Shown: positions 1 to 8,629, counted from the stretch's first letter. The stretch is DNA of 64,000 bases from an uncultured Phascolarctobacterium sp. (GCA_900545025.1 UQXH01000008.1:1-64000); one strand, 5' to 3'. Program-made: numbers and translations. Notes: a model not told the origin generated them from the sequence alone.

Positions 1-53
1 CCTACGACGCCCTGATTAACAGTCAGGTGTTCTACCGGCTGAACTATCGGGGA
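1..53 (-). tRNA. tRNA-Asn (GTT), 5' part only
   Basis: Read on the minus strand, the sequence begins with the acceptor strand TCCCCGA, then a D-arm (GTTC...GAAC with the AGCCGGTA loop) and an anticodon stem CCTGA/TCAGG whose loop CTGTTAA carries anticodon GTT. The variable loop begins before the window edge cuts the gene, so the T-arm and 3' end are missing. It is transcribed out of the window from a consensus promoter just upstream. The cloverleaf parts present are all regular, so this is a functional tRNA truncated only by the window. Confidence 0.93.
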
Positions 54-94
54 ATTTTTTGTGTTGTTTTGTATTGCTCAACATCACGAATGTT

Positions 95-123
95 ATTATA
101 TATATTTTTTATATTCTTGTCAA
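95..123 (-). promoter_or_regulatory. consensus sigma-A promoter of tRNA-Asn
   Basis: On the minus strand a perfect TTGACA (118-123) and a perfect TATAAT (95-100) are separated by exactly 17 bases. The predicted transcription start is near 88, about 35 bases before the mature tRNA 5' end. The spacer is very A/T-rich. This is the best promoter in the window, as expected for a stable RNA gene. Confidence 0.85.
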
Positions 124-148
124 CACTTTTTTTAAACTTTTTTATATT

Positions 149-610
149 TTATTCTGCCAGTACCTTGACCACTATCTTTTGTACCTCGGCAGCCTTTACC
201 TGACTGCAGCCGGGACGATGCAATTCCCAGGGAAAAAAGATGGCAAAATCACCTGCAACAAGATTTACGCAATCCTTTTCGCCTGCTTCGGCATAAAAAA
301 GCAGATCATCAGCAGAACGGTCCTCAATAACAATATGTCTTGCTTCCTTAGGAGCATACCAGATTGTTTCAGCTCCGCGTCCCAAAAGCTGTACATCAAT
401 ATAAGCATTGTGACTTTCCGGTTTCTTTTGTTCCTTAGGCTCAGTAATATAGGTATTCACACGTACAAAGATATTACGTCCATCAATCTCATATTCACCA
501 TTAGGCATCGTAGAAAAATCGGTTGCTGCAATGTACTGCAAAGCTGTACGTAGACGTTCACTGACATATGGAAGTACTTTTTCTATATCCTTCTTATTAC
601 CGCTAATCAT
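149..610 (-). CDS. YhcH/YjgK/YiaL family (DUF386) protein
   Basis: A 153-residue single-domain cupin-like protein of the YhcH/YjgK/YiaL family, related to the EbgC beta subunit. Family members are linked to sugar and sialic acid catabolism, possibly as anomerases; the substrate here is unknown. Conserved metal-site features are visible: E65 and H67 in ESHNAYIDVQ, and H131 in FPWELHRPG. The length is normal for the family (about 150). The start is ambiguous: ATG at 610 gives the usual MISGN beginning, while an in-frame GTG at 619 adds three residues; neither has a strong Shine-Dalgarno. It is monocistronic and lies between the tRNA-Asn promoter and a divergent ABC-F gene, so context does not identify its substrate. 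Confidence 0.85.
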   Translation of the reverse strand: MISGNKKDIEKVLPYVSERLRTALQYIAATDFSTMPNGEYEIDGRNIFVRVNTYITEPKEQKKPESHNAYIDVQLLGRGAETIWYAPKEARHIVIEDRSADDLLFYAEAGEKDCVNLVAGDFAIFFPWELHRPGCSQVKAAEVQKIVVKVLAE

Positions 611-739
611 TTCAATCACATCTTTCTGTAATATATTTTCATATTATATTCTACATCGGCAAAAAATAACCTGCCAGCCTTTACAAAAGCCAGGGCACAT
701 AATAAAATTACTATATAAATTTTTATTATGAGGTAAAAA

Positions 740-2296
740 ATGAGCTATTTAAATGTTACGAATGTATCTCATTCTTTTGGCGGACGCCAAATTTTAGAAA
801 ATGTTTCTTTTAAACTGCTGCGCGGTGAGCACGTTGGTTTAGTCGGCGCCAATGGCGAAGGTAAATCAACCTTTTTAAATATCGTCACTGGTCATCTGCA
901 GCCTGATGAAGGCAAGGTTGAATGGCCCGGCCGTGTTACCGTCGGCTATCTTGACCAGCAGAGCACCCTGGAAAAAGGCATGACCATCCGCGAGGTGCTG
1001 CGCACAGCCTTTAATGACATGTACGCTATGGAACAGCAGATGCTGGAACTGTACGACAAAATGGGCGATGCTACCCCTGAAGAGCTGGATAAAATGATGA
1101 ACACTGTCGGCGAAATCCAGTCTGAACTTGAACACAGCGGCTTCTACTCTTTAGACAGTAAGATTGAAGAGGTTGCCAATGGACTCGGTCTCGGCAGTAT
1201 TGGTCTGGACAAGGATGTCAGCGAGCTCTCCGGCGGTCAGCGCAGCAAAGTGCTCTTAACTAAGCTGCTGCTGCAAAACTCCTCTATCTTATTACTGGAC
1301 GAGCCTACCAACTATCTGGACGTAGAGCATATCGAATGGCTGACTAAGTTCCTGCAGGATTACGAACACGCCTTCATCCTTATTTCTCACGATATAGCCT
1401 TCCTCAACAAGGTTGTAAACGTCATCTACCATCTGGAAAACTGCGAACTGACCCGCTACAGCGGCAATTATGATAAATTCCAGGAAATGTACGCTATCTA
1501 CAAAGCCCAAAAGGAAAGCGCCTATGAACGTCAGCAGCAGGAAGTTGCCAAGCTGGAGGATTTCATTGCCCGCAACAAAGCCAGGGTAGCTACGACTAAT
1601 ATGGCCAAAAGCCGTCAGCGCAAGCTGGATAAAATGGAAATGATTGAAAAGCCGCGCGAGAAAATCAAACCGACTTTCAAATTCCGCGAAGCACGTACGC
1701 CCAGCCGCTTTATTGTAGAAGCAAAGGATTTAGTACTTGGTTACGATACCCCGCTGACTCGTCCTGTAACCTTTAATCTGGAACGAGGTCAGAAAGTCGC
1801 TCTCCGTGGCGTAAACGGCCTCGGTAAAACAACCCTGCTGAAAACTATCCTTGGTATCATCCCCCCTTTCAGCGGCAGTGTCGAGTTGGGTGAATTCCTT
1901 GAGCCCGGTTATTTTGAGCAGGAGGAACGCAAGAAAAACGAAAACACAGCTCTGGAAGATGTCTGGAATGAATATCCCGGTCTGACCAACTACGAAGTAC
2001 GCGCTGCTTTGGCAGCCTGCGGTCTGACCAACGAGCATATTACAAGCAAGGTCTTTGTATTAAGCGGCGGCGAAGCAGCAAAAGTGCGCTTATGCAAACT
2101 AATGCTCAAAGACATAAACTGGCTGGTACTGGACGAACCTACCAACCATCTTGACGTCGACGCCAAAGAAGAACTCAAGAAAGCTGTCAGAGAATTTAAG
2201 GGCAGCGTACTGCTGGTTTCTCATGAACCTGAATTCTATGAAGATTTAGTAGATAAAATCTGGAATATCGAAGACTGGACCACCAAAATAATTTAA
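740..2296 (+). CDS. ABC-F family ATPase (YbiT/YkpA-like)
   Basis: A soluble 518-residue protein with two ABC ATPase domains and no membrane segments. ABC-F proteins bind the ribosomal E site and act in translation or antibiotic protection; they are not transporters. The first domain has a Walker A at 36-44 (GANGEGKST), signature LSGGQ at 163-167 and LLLDEPTN at 184-191. A charged linker (about 250-315) follows, rich in K/R/E/Q as in the P-site tRNA interaction motif. The second domain has Walker A 357-365 (GVNGLGKTT), a variant signature LSGGE at 441-445 and VLDEPTNHLD at 463-472. The start ATG follows a GAGGT site. The domain spacing resembles the YbiT/YkpA subgroup more than resistance types; the exact subfamily is inferred. 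It stands alone and ends at a bidirectional terminator. Confidence 0.92.
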   Translation: MSYLNVTNVSHSFGGRQILENVSFKLLRGEHVGLVGANGEGKSTFLNIVTGHLQPDEGKVEWPGRVTVGYLDQQSTLEKGMTIREVLRTAFNDMYAMEQQMLELYDKMGDATPEELDKMMNTVGEIQSELEHSGFYSLDSKIEEVANGLGLGSIGLDKDVSELSGGQRSKVLLTKLLLQNSSILLLDEPTNYLDVEHIEWLTKFLQDYEHAFILISHDIAFLNKVVNVIYHLENCELTRYSGNYDKFQEMYAIYKAQKESAYERQQQEVAKLEDFIARNKARVATTNMAKSRQRKLDKMEMIEKPREKIKPTFKFREARTPSRFIVEAKDLVLGYDTPLTRPVTFNLERGQKVALRGVNGLGKTTLLKTILGIIPPFSGSVELGEFLEPGYFEQEERKKNENTALEDVWNEYPGLTNYEVRAALAACGLTNEHITSKVFVLSGGEAAKVRLCKLMLKDINWLVLDEPTNHLDVDAKEELKKAVREFKGSVLLVSHEPEFYEDLVDKIWNIEDWTTKII

Positions 2297-2310
2297 CAAT
2301 TAAGCAAAAA

Positions 2311-2340
2311 CGGCTGAGAGAAAACTCTCAGCCGTTTTTT
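2311..2340. terminator. bidirectional terminator between ABC-F and desulfoferrodoxin genes
   Basis: A perfect 10-bp stem CGGCTGAGAG/CTCTCAGCCG closes on an AAAA loop, with A5 on the left and T6 on the right. It therefore works as a rho-independent terminator in both directions, between two converging genes. Confidence 0.9.
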
Positions 2341-2354
2341 ATTATTTACAGTTA

Positions 2355-2735
2355 TTAAACTTTTGCCATCCACAGTCCATGTAAATTGCAGTAAGCATAA
2401 GCAGCCACAGGTTTATCATCTACCAAAGCAAATTTAACCTCCGGTGCTTCGCCTGCATGAAGCACTTTACGCTGACCGCCTTTTTCGGTTTCCAGATACA
2501 CCCAGGTAATCAGATGCGCTTCCGTCATCGGATGCGGTGCGCTGCCGATTTTTACTGTTACCACATTGCCGTCTACACTAATAACAGGCACATGTTTTTC
2601 CTGCGCCGCATCAGTTGTGTTCGGTACCAGTTCGGTCATTTTTTCACCGCAGCACATCATAGGTACTTTAGCATCGAAAACCATCCCCACGATATTACCG
2701 CAATGTTTGCAGATAAAGAATTTTCTTTCAGCCAT
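2355..2735 (-). CDS. dfx: desulfoferrodoxin (superoxide reductase, two iron centres)
   Basis: A 126-residue superoxide reductase that reduces superoxide to peroxide without making oxygen, a typical defence of anaerobes. The N-terminal desulforedoxin domain carries the Fe(Cys)4 ligands C9, C12, C28 and C29 (CKHC...CC). The C-terminal domain carries the catalytic Fe(His)4Cys ligands: H48 in the EKHVP motif (with E46/K47), H68, H74, C116 and H119 (CNLHG). All ligands are present, so it should be an active 2Fe-SOR. An in-frame GTG nine bases upstream lies inside the GGGAGTG ribosome binding site, so the ATG at 2735 is the start. It lies just downstream of a UDG gene on the same strand, which may make an oxidative-damage pair. 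Confidence 0.95.
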   Translation of the reverse strand: MAERKFFICKHCGNIVGMVFDAKVPMMCCGEKMTELVPNTTDAAQEKHVPVISVDGNVVTVKIGSAPHPMTEAHLITWVYLETEKGGQRKVLHAGEAPEVKFALVDDKPVAAYAYCNLHGLWMAKV

Positions 2736-2814
2736 TTTTCTCACTCCCGTTTATATATTTCTGTCTCTCGGTACTATGCTAATTATACCCCACTTTATGT
2801 CAAACGCCAAGATT

Positions 2815-3465
2815 TTAAACTGTTTCTTGTTTAATTCTTTTGGGATAAAGTTTAAAGAGATCTGTTTTTTCCTCGGACATGAACTGATAGCCAGGTGCAA
2901 ACTCTTCCGCCCGTTTACGGGCATTTTCCAAATCATGGAAAACTTCCCATTTGCATTCCACCAGCCGTTTGCCGAACTGACGCAGCAAGAAAGCCGGATG
3001 ATAAGTAGCAATGCAGTCAAAACCGTGCTTTGTTCTAAACCACTGCCCTCGGTCTCTGGTAATGCGCATATCAGGATTACCCAGATAATGCAGCGCTACG
3101 CCGCCTAAAGCCACAATCACCTTAGGCTGCAATATTTCCAGCTCCCTGTCCAGCCAGATACGGGCACAAAAATCCGCTTCGCTGATATCAGGCGTCCGGT
3201 TTCCTTTAGGCCGGCATTTGATAACATTGGTCGTCAGCACCCTGTCACGCGTCATCTTGGCAGCCCAAAGCGCTTTATCCAGCAGCTGTCCCGAAGGTCC
3301 AATCAGAGGACAGCCGTATTCATCCTCCACCCCGCCAGGTCCTTCGCCTACAAATACGATGGGGCTGTGCGGATTGCCAAACCAGCCGACCGGCGCTAAA
3401 GCATCTTTACGCAACGGACAGCTGCTGCACTGCTGCAGCTCTGCCGCTAATTCCTGTAAATCCAT
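2815..3465 (-). CDS. uracil-DNA glycosylase, family 4 (4Fe-4S)
   Basis: A 216-residue type 4 uracil-DNA glycosylase that excises uracil from DNA after cytosine deamination. Motif 1 is GEGPG at 40-44 and motif 3 is HPAFLLR at 156-162, which closes on the minor groove. Four cysteines that bind the iron-sulfur cluster are visible: C13 and C16 (CSSC), C84 (KCRPKG) and C100. The length matches the family (about 200), with an extra C-terminal tail of about 30 residues. Sequence annotation pipelines sometimes call such proteins phage SPO1 DNA polymerase-related. It is followed 80 bases downstream by desulfoferrodoxin. Confidence 0.93.
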   Translation of the reverse strand: MDLQELAAELQQCSSCPLRKDALAPVGWFGNPHSPIVFVGEGPGGVEDEYGCPLIGPSGQLLDKALWAAKMTRDRVLTTNVIKCRPKGNRTPDISEADFCARIWLDRELEILQPKVIVALGGVALHYLGNPDMRITRDRGQWFRTKHGFDCIATYHPAFLLRQFGKRLVECKWEVFHDLENARKRAEEFAPGYQFMSEEKTDLFKLYPKRIKQETV

Positions 3466-3477
3466 TTTATCTACCTC

Positions 3478-4848
3478 CTATAACCCGCTCAAAGTCATCT
3501 GATATTCCGTGGCGACGAAGGGCAAGTGTTTTTGCAACTCGCTGCGGGCCTGCAAAATACTTTCGCCAGCCGCCTGGATATTGCCGGAGGCAGGATCTAC
3601 CTTTTTAGCAAAAGTACTGATACTCAGCAAGCCTCCGTCTGCTGTAAACAAAGCCTGGTTAAGCGCTATATACCAGTAACCTTTGTCAGGCGGCTTGTTG
3701 CCGTCGATACCGCAGATAACCACATAATCCGCCCCGGCTTCCTTACTCAACCGCATAATGTCACTATGCGTATAATTACTTTGAGCATCCAATGATTTTT
3801 CCAGTATTATATAGGACGGCAGCATCATTTTATATTCATTGACCAACAATCTTTTCATGTCTGGCACATAACGCATCTTCCTGATGCCAGGCGAACTATT
3901 GATCCACAGCGCTACCGTCGGCACGCCATCCGTAAGCTTGCTGTCCGGCAGCGGCTGTACCAAGCCGGCAGCTGCAGCCCTGTCAAAAGTTTTAAAATAC
4001 TCGCTGACACTATGGTCGAAGTACATGGCGATGTCGTGCTGAAAATTGCTCATCTTCATGGAAAGATGATATTTATAATTATAACCAAACTGCTTATAGC
4101 CGCCGAAAACTGTTTGCAGGCTGCCTGGAACCGGGTCAGCAGTATTAGTTATGCGTATCAAGTCAATCTTGTCGCCATAAGCAGCAGCAAAAGCATCATT
4201 GCCCACTGCCGGAGCGCCAAAGGTGATAACTACAAATTTGTCCTTGGGCATGCCGAGGCTTACCAGTCTTTCCCCTAGCAAGGTAGCAGCAGCGCCGCCT
4301 AAGCTGTGACCAGTCAGAATAAGATAAGCATCAGGATCTTCATAGACATTGCGGAAAATACCTTTTAAATTATGGTCTTCATCTATAACGGAGGCCAGCA
4401 CCATGGTATCAGTATAACTGATAAATCCTTCATGTACAGCAGGAGTCCCCTCGGGCATATTTTCCTGCGGCTGCGCCGGAATCACCTTATCCTGATAAGG
4501 AATCTGTCTGGTCTGCAAATTAACACGCCAATCACCCTTATCGGCGCTGCCGCGGAAAGTAACCAGATAGATATTCTTATTGATGTCGGGGAAATAATTA
4601 TGCGCCAGCGAAAAATTTGCCGCTACTTTGCCGCTGCTTTCGTGATAAGGCATAATCTTCCAGCCGTAATCGCGCAGGTAGCTGAACTCCGAAGAATTTT
4701 CCGGACGATAAATACCGGCACAGGAAGCAGCTGCAATCGAAATAAAATAAGAATGATTATATTCTTCCTGCAGATTCTTAGGCACCGCAGCGCAGGCAAA
4801 ATTACAAAGCAGACAGAAAAAACATACTATCAGCAAAAGCTTTCGCAT
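3478..4848 (-). CDS. secreted class 3 lipase-like alpha/beta hydrolase
   Basis: A 456-residue exported protein. Residues 1-20 form a signal peptide (MRKLLL, a hydrophobic core, then CACA/A), and the C at 15 or 19 could also allow lipid attachment. The Lipase_3 domain spans about 45-250, with the oxyanion-hole TFRGS (97-101), the nucleophile elbow GHSLGG (180-185, Ser182) and the acid in TNTADPVPG (Asp238). The expected substrate is an acylglycerol or phospholipid; this is inferred from the family. The C-terminal part (about 290-456) is not part of the lipase fold and has the look of a separate alpha/beta domain (VPTVALWI, GADYVVICGIDGN); I do not recognise it. The gene lies 12 bases upstream of the UDG start and may share its transcript. 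Confidence 0.82.
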   Translation of the reverse strand: MRKLLLIVCFFCLLCNFACAAVPKNLQEEYNHSYFISIAAASCAGIYRPENSSEFSYLRDYGWKIMPYHESSGKVAANFSLAHNYFPDINKNIYLVTFRGSADKGDWRVNLQTRQIPYQDKVIPAQPQENMPEGTPAVHEGFISYTDTMVLASVIDEDHNLKGIFRNVYEDPDAYLILTGHSLGGAAATLLGERLVSLGMPKDKFVVITFGAPAVGNDAFAAAYGDKIDLIRITNTADPVPGSLQTVFGGYKQFGYNYKYHLSMKMSNFQHDIAMYFDHSVSEYFKTFDRAAAAGLVQPLPDSKLTDGVPTVALWINSSPGIRKMRYVPDMKRLLVNEYKMMLPSYIILEKSLDAQSNYTHSDIMRLSKEAGADYVVICGIDGNKPPDKGYWYIALNQALFTADGGLLSISTFAKKVDPASGNIQAAGESILQARSELQKHLPFVATEYQMTLSGL

Positions 4849-4946
4849 ACTATTCCCCCCATGTTAAAAATTGCTTACGATTTTATTATAGAATAAATTT
4901 GCTGAAATTACAAAATCCGCCTTTTCTGCAACTTTAAGCAACAAAC

Positions 4947-4978
4947 AAAAAACGGACAGATATTTCTGTCCGTTTTTT
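4947..4978 (-). terminator. terminator of the sugar ABC operon
   Basis: An 8-bp stem CGGACAGA/TCTGTCCG with a short loop is flanked by A/T runs; on the minus strand it ends in TTTTTT. It lies downstream of the isomerase-like gene and overlaps the stop codon of the candidate micropeptide by a few bases. The T-run on the other side makes it symmetrical. Confidence 0.85.
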
Positions 4979-5036
4979 ATAACCAGAGATAACCGAGCAT
5001 AACCCATCCTAAGAATAAAATTGTTAAAGGCAGCAT
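4977..5036 (-). CDS. candidate 19-residue membrane micropeptide
   Basis: A 20-codon ORF lies between the TIM-barrel gene and the operon terminator. The product reads MLPLTILFLGWVMLGYLWL, almost wholly hydrophobic, i.e. one transmembrane helix. The preceding stop codon is embedded in TAAGGTGGTG, which gives an AAGGTGG ribosome binding site seven bases before the ATG. The stop TAA falls at the foot of the terminator hairpin, so the ORF fills the space exactly. Small single-helix subunits are known for some membrane complexes (KdpF, CydX, MetS), and by analogy this one could associate with the sugar importer. That is inference; I do not recognise the sequence. A longer overlapping reading frame (4864-5046) is less likely. 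Confidence 0.4.
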   Translation of the reverse strand: MLPLTILFLGWVMLGYLWL

Positions 5037-5047
5037 CTGACACCACC

Positions 5048-5824
5048 TTAAGCCTCAGCTTTTTTCTGTTCCAGCCTGTACTGCCTGCGTAAAGCAGCTA
5101 GATGCTCTTCCAGCGCAGCAGCTGTAGTAAAGCCTTGACTGTACTCAAATACCTGCACGGCTTTAGGCGCAAATTTTTTCACAGCACTAAAATAGCCTTT
5201 CCAGTCAATATTCCCTTCCCCTACCGGTAAATGTGCATCAGCATCGCCGTTATTATCATGAACATGGCAGCCGATAAGTTTGCCCGCCAGCGCTTCAATT
5301 ACGGAGGGAAGATTCCAGCCGTTGACATGGGCATGACCGGTATCAAGCAGCGCGTAAGCGTCGGGAAAAATATCAAATAAAGCAATATATTCATGTAAAT
5401 CAAACAGGACATTGCCTTTGGTCCGCAGGCCTACATTTTCTATTACCAGACGCACGCCATAGCTTTTAGCCAGGCTGACTAACTGACGGAGGCGTTTAAT
5501 AACCAAAGCCTGTACTTTTTCTCTGTCACCCTGCCAGCTTTCATTAGTATGAACAACAACAAATTCCGCTCTTACTTTTTGTGCATAAGCAAAAGTTTTC
5601 TCAAAAACCTTACTGTAATTTACCTGCTTTTTATCGGCCAGGTTTACAGCCACACAGGGTCCATGAATAGAAAGAGTCCTTGCACCCCAGCTGGCAGTTT
5701 CCTCGTTCCAGTAATAATCTTTACCGAATTCATAGAAAAATTCTATACCGTATTCACTGCTCAAATCCCGCAGAGGATATTTTTGAAAGCCCGGAAAAAG
5801 TAAATCACTGACAGAAAAACGCAT
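5048..5824 (-). CDS. sugar phosphate isomerase/epimerase-like TIM barrel protein
   Basis: A 258-residue xylose isomerase-like TIM barrel (AP endonuclease family 2). Candidate metal ligands are visible in order: E129 in VIEN, D161 and H164 in DTGHAH, H187 and H189 in HVHDN, and a late Glu in VFEYS. The loop GDADAHLPVGEGNIDW is typical of sugar epimerases and hydroxypyruvate/inosose enzymes in this superfamily rather than of DNA repair endonuclease IV. It follows the ABC ATPase by five bases and closes the sugar transport operon, so it probably acts on the imported sugar or derivative; the substrate cannot be read from the sequence. Confidence 0.8.
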   Translation of the reverse strand: MRFSVSDLLFPGFQKYPLRDLSSEYGIEFFYEFGKDYYWNEETASWGARTLSIHGPCVAVNLADKKQVNYSKVFEKTFAYAQKVRAEFVVVHTNESWQGDREKVQALVIKRLRQLVSLAKSYGVRLVIENVGLRTKGNVLFDLHEYIALFDIFPDAYALLDTGHAHVNGWNLPSVIEALAGKLIGCHVHDNNGDADAHLPVGEGNIDWKGYFSAVKKFAPKAVQVFEYSQGFTTAAALEEHLAALRRQYRLEQKKAEA

Positions 5825-5829
5825 CTTTT

Positions 5830-6906
5830 TTACCTCACATAACCTATATTCATGCCTGTTTCAGCGTCAAACAAATTGACATTGCTCCAGTCAAAATCAA
5901 AGCCTTTGGCAGACTGCAAATCAAGTTTTGGATCACTGGCCTGAATAAAGAAATTTTCACCGCTGCCAAGCCGCAGGCTGGCAGTTTTCAGATTACCGGT
6001 ATTTTCCATAAATTCCACCTGCCCTTTGAGCATGCCGCCGTCAAATTTTGGTACGCAGGCTTCAGGACGCAAACCAAACAATAATTCTTTTCTGCCGTCA
6101 ATAATCTTGCACCATGCTTCCGGCACTTCCAGACAGCATTTACCCACAGCCAGTTTTTGATTGTCGAAACGTGCTTTAATGATATTCATGGCAGGAGAGC
6201 CAATAAAGGAAGCTACAAAAGTATTAGCCGGATGATGATAAATATTCTCCGGAGTATCAATCTGCTGCAGCACACCTTTATTCATAACCGCAATTCTGTT
6301 GGCAACAGTCATTGCCTCAATCTGGTCATGTGTAACATAAATCATCGTCGGTTTAAACATTTCATGCAGTTTTACCAGCTCAGTCCTTGCCTTTTGACGC
6401 AGCTGCGCATCAAGGTTGGAAAGCGGCTCATCCAGCAAAAAGTAAGGTGAATGCTTAACAATGGCGCGGCAGAGCGCAACCCTTTGCTTCTGACCGCCGC
6501 TGAGCTCATGAGTCTTTTTATGTTCATAGCCTTTAAGATGCAAAATCTCCAAAGCTTTTTCTGCTCTTGTACGGATTTCATCTTCCGGTAATTTTTGCAG
6601 CTGCAAACCGAAAGTAATATTATCCCAGACGCTCAGATGCGGGAACAATGCATAGCTTTGAAATACCATAGCGATATTGCGTTCTCCGGGCGGCAAATCA
6701 TTAACTACTTTGCCGTTCATATAAAGCTCGCCGCCGCTGATTTCTTCAAAGCCGGCAATCATACGCAGCGTAGTAGTCTTACCGCAGCCGGAAGGCCCTA
6801 AAAGAATAAGTCGCTCGCCCTCACGGATTTCCAGATTCAAATCTTCTATAACAACGGTTTTGCCGTAAGCTTTTTTTACATGTGAAAAAACAATACTGTT
6901 TTGCAT
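5830..6906 (-). CDS. CUT1-type sugar ABC transporter ATPase (UgpC/MalK-like)
   Basis: A 358-residue cytoplasmic ATPase that powers the adjacent permease pair. Walker A is GPSGCGKTT (37-45), the Q-loop is VFQSYALFPH (91-100), the signature LSGGQKQR starts at 135, Walker B/D-loop is FLLDEPLSNLD (156-166) and the switch His is in VTHDQ. A C-terminal OB/TOBE domain (about 240-358) is typical of MalK/UgpC subunits shared between sugar importers. The start overlaps the upstream permease stop as TAATG, so translation is coupled. The closest functional classes are glycerol-3-phosphate, maltose or other oligosaccharide importers; the substrate is unknown. Confidence 0.93.
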   Translation of the reverse strand: MQNSIVFSHVKKAYGKTVVIEDLNLEIREGERLILLGPSGCGKTTTLRMIAGFEEISGGELYMNGKVVNDLPPGERNIAMVFQSYALFPHLSVWDNITFGLQLQKLPEDEIRTRAEKALEILHLKGYEHKKTHELSGGQKQRVALCRAIVKHSPYFLLDEPLSNLDAQLRQKARTELVKLHEMFKPTMIYVTHDQIEAMTVANRIAVMNKGVLQQIDTPENIYHHPANTFVASFIGSPAMNIIKARFDNQKLAVGKCCLEVPEAWCKIIDGRKELLFGLRPEACVPKFDGGMLKGQVEFMENTGNLKTASLRLGSGENFFIQASDPKLDLQSAKGFDFDWSNVNLFDAETGMNIGYVR

Positions 6907-7733
6907 TAACCTTTAACCCCCGATTGCATAAATGTGTTGATGATAAATTTCTGACAGAAGCAGTATAAGAGCAGAGGCGGCAAGCTTGTTAAAGTTGCAA
7001 CAGCCATAGCAATGCCCCATTCGCTGCCGCCCTCGGCGCTGATAAACATCTGCAGAGCCAGCGGCAGTGTGTAATTATCCTTGTCCTGCAAAATCAAGAG
7101 CGGCCAGAAATATTCATTCCAGGAATTGATAAAGAACAGGATGGATACAGCCAGCACCGACGGTTTAATCAGCGGAAGGATAACTTTCCACAGAATCTGA
7201 TGCGGCAACGCTCCGTCCAAAATCGCTGCTTCCAGTAACGGTTTAGGTATGCTGCGCATAGTCTGCCGCATAAGGAAGACGCCCATACCGTCTACTAAAC
7301 ACGGCAAAATAACACCCCAGGGAGTATCCAGCAAGTCTAATTTTGCCATCATCAAATAGTTAGGCATAATCAGTACTGTTATAGGAATAAAGAAGGTCAA
7401 CAGCATACCGTTGAAAATAGTTTCTTTATATTTAAAATCATAATAAACAAAGGCAAATGCTGCCAACACACTGGTCGCAGCCTTGCAGACAGTTACTACT
7501 GCCGCAATAAAGAAAGTATTCCAAATATAAGTCAGCAGCGGAAAACTTTCCAGTACCGACAGATAATTACTGAACGTAGGCGGCCAGGGCAGCGGATTTA
7601 AGGTAGACTCAAAAACCTGATTCAGATCTTTAAAAGAAGTAGAAATCATGAACAGAATGGGCCATAACATCAGAAATACAGCTGCTAAAAGCAGTACATG
7701 CCAGATAAATTCTTTGCTCAAATCAGTTTTCAT
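6906..7733 (-). CDS. sugar ABC transporter permease (UgpE/MalG-like)
   Basis: A 275-residue inner-membrane permease of the binding-protein-dependent transport family with six predicted helices. The cytoplasmic EAA loop is seen as EAAILDGALPHQILWKVILP, which contacts the ATPase. The N-terminal helix and length match the MalG/UgpE partner of CUT1 importers. Its start overlaps the upstream permease by 11 bases and its stop overlaps the ATPase start by one base, so the three genes are translationally coupled. Confidence 0.92.
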   Translation of the reverse strand: MKTDLSKEFIWHVLLLAAVFLMLWPILFMISTSFKDLNQVFESTLNPLPWPPTFSNYLSVLESFPLLTYIWNTFFIAAVVTVCKAATSVLAAFAFVYYDFKYKETIFNGMLLTFFIPITVLIMPNYLMMAKLDLLDTPWGVILPCLVDGMGVFLMRQTMRSIPKPLLEAAILDGALPHQILWKVILPLIKPSVLAVSILFFINSWNEYFWPLLILQDKDNYTLPLALQMFISAEGGSEWGIAMAVATLTSLPPLLLYCFCQKFIINTFMQSGVKG

Positions 7734-8601
7734 AATATACTTTTTTCTCCAGATATTTATTTTTCACATACAGGAATGCCAGATAGCATACCATGGTTAT
7801 AACCGCATAGGCAGCAGACTTACCTGTCTGGAAGAAGGTAAAGGCGTACTGGTAAATGATATATACCAGATTGGAGCTGCCTTGGTCAGGACCGCCCTGC
7901 GTCAGCATATTTACAGGTACCAGTACATACTGCAGACCGAATACTACGGTTATGGTAAACACATAGATGGCTGTTGATGAAGTCATCGGCAGAATAATTT
8001 TTTTGAAAATCACCCAGTTGGAAGCATTTTCCAGTTTAGCCGCTTCAATCATCTCACGCGGCACCGCAACCATAGCAGCCAGCATAATAATCAGGTTATA
8101 GCCAAAAACTTTCCAGCCGATAATAGTGCAGATAGCAAAAATAACCAGATAATTTTCTTTAAACCAACGCGGTGATTCCATATCAAACCAGCCCAAAATA
8201 ATGCTTAAAGGACCAGCCAACGGATTATAAATCCACAAAAACAGGATGCTTGCTACCGCTAATGACAATGTAGAAGGCAGGAACAAGGCAGAACGATAAA
8301 ACGCGTTCCAGCGATGTACCAAATGTCCCAAGACAAACGAATAGATATAGGGAAGAACGAAATTAAGTACCAGCATAATTGCTACAAACAGTACTGTGTT
8401 CAGCAATATTTTCAGCAGTTCGGCGCTGGCTAAAAGTTCGGTAAAGTTCTCAATACCGACAAATTTCATAGTCGGACTGACCATATTCCAAGAAAAAAAG
8501 CTCAGATAGATATTCTGCAGCAGCGGCCAGTAAAAAAAGATCAGAAATAGCGCTGCTGCCGGAAAGATATATAACAAAGCTTCCTTGCCGTTTTTACTCA
8601 T
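7723..8601 (-). CDS. sugar ABC transporter permease (UgpA/MalF-like)
   Basis: A 292-residue inner-membrane permease with six predicted helices and an EAA loop (EAAKLENASNWVIFKKIILP). Its extracytoplasmic loop is short, as in UgpA rather than E. coli MalF. It forms the heterodimeric channel with the downstream UgpE-like protein. It lies 68 bases after the binding-protein gene, and that gap holds a hairpin. Confidence 0.92.
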   Translation of the reverse strand: MSKNGKEALLYIFPAAALFLIFFYWPLLQNIYLSFFSWNMVSPTMKFVGIENFTELLASAELLKILLNTVLFVAIMLVLNFVLPYIYSFVLGHLVHRWNAFYRSALFLPSTLSLAVASILFLWIYNPLAGPLSIILGWFDMESPRWFKENYLVIFAICTIIGWKVFGYNLIIMLAAMVAVPREMIEAAKLENASNWVIFKKIILPMTSSTAIYVFTITVVFGLQYVLVPVNMLTQGGPDQGSSNLVYIIYQYAFTFFQTGKSAAYAVITMVCYLAFLYVKNKYLEKKVYYEN

Positions 8602-8629
8602 AGAAAACTCCTTTGACCATTAGATAAAT

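Noticed and set aside
4864..5046. A 60-codon frame in the terminator region after the sugar operon.
   Set aside because: It begins with GTG inside the ribosome site of the short peptide and runs through the terminator; the 19-residue ORF is the better candidate.
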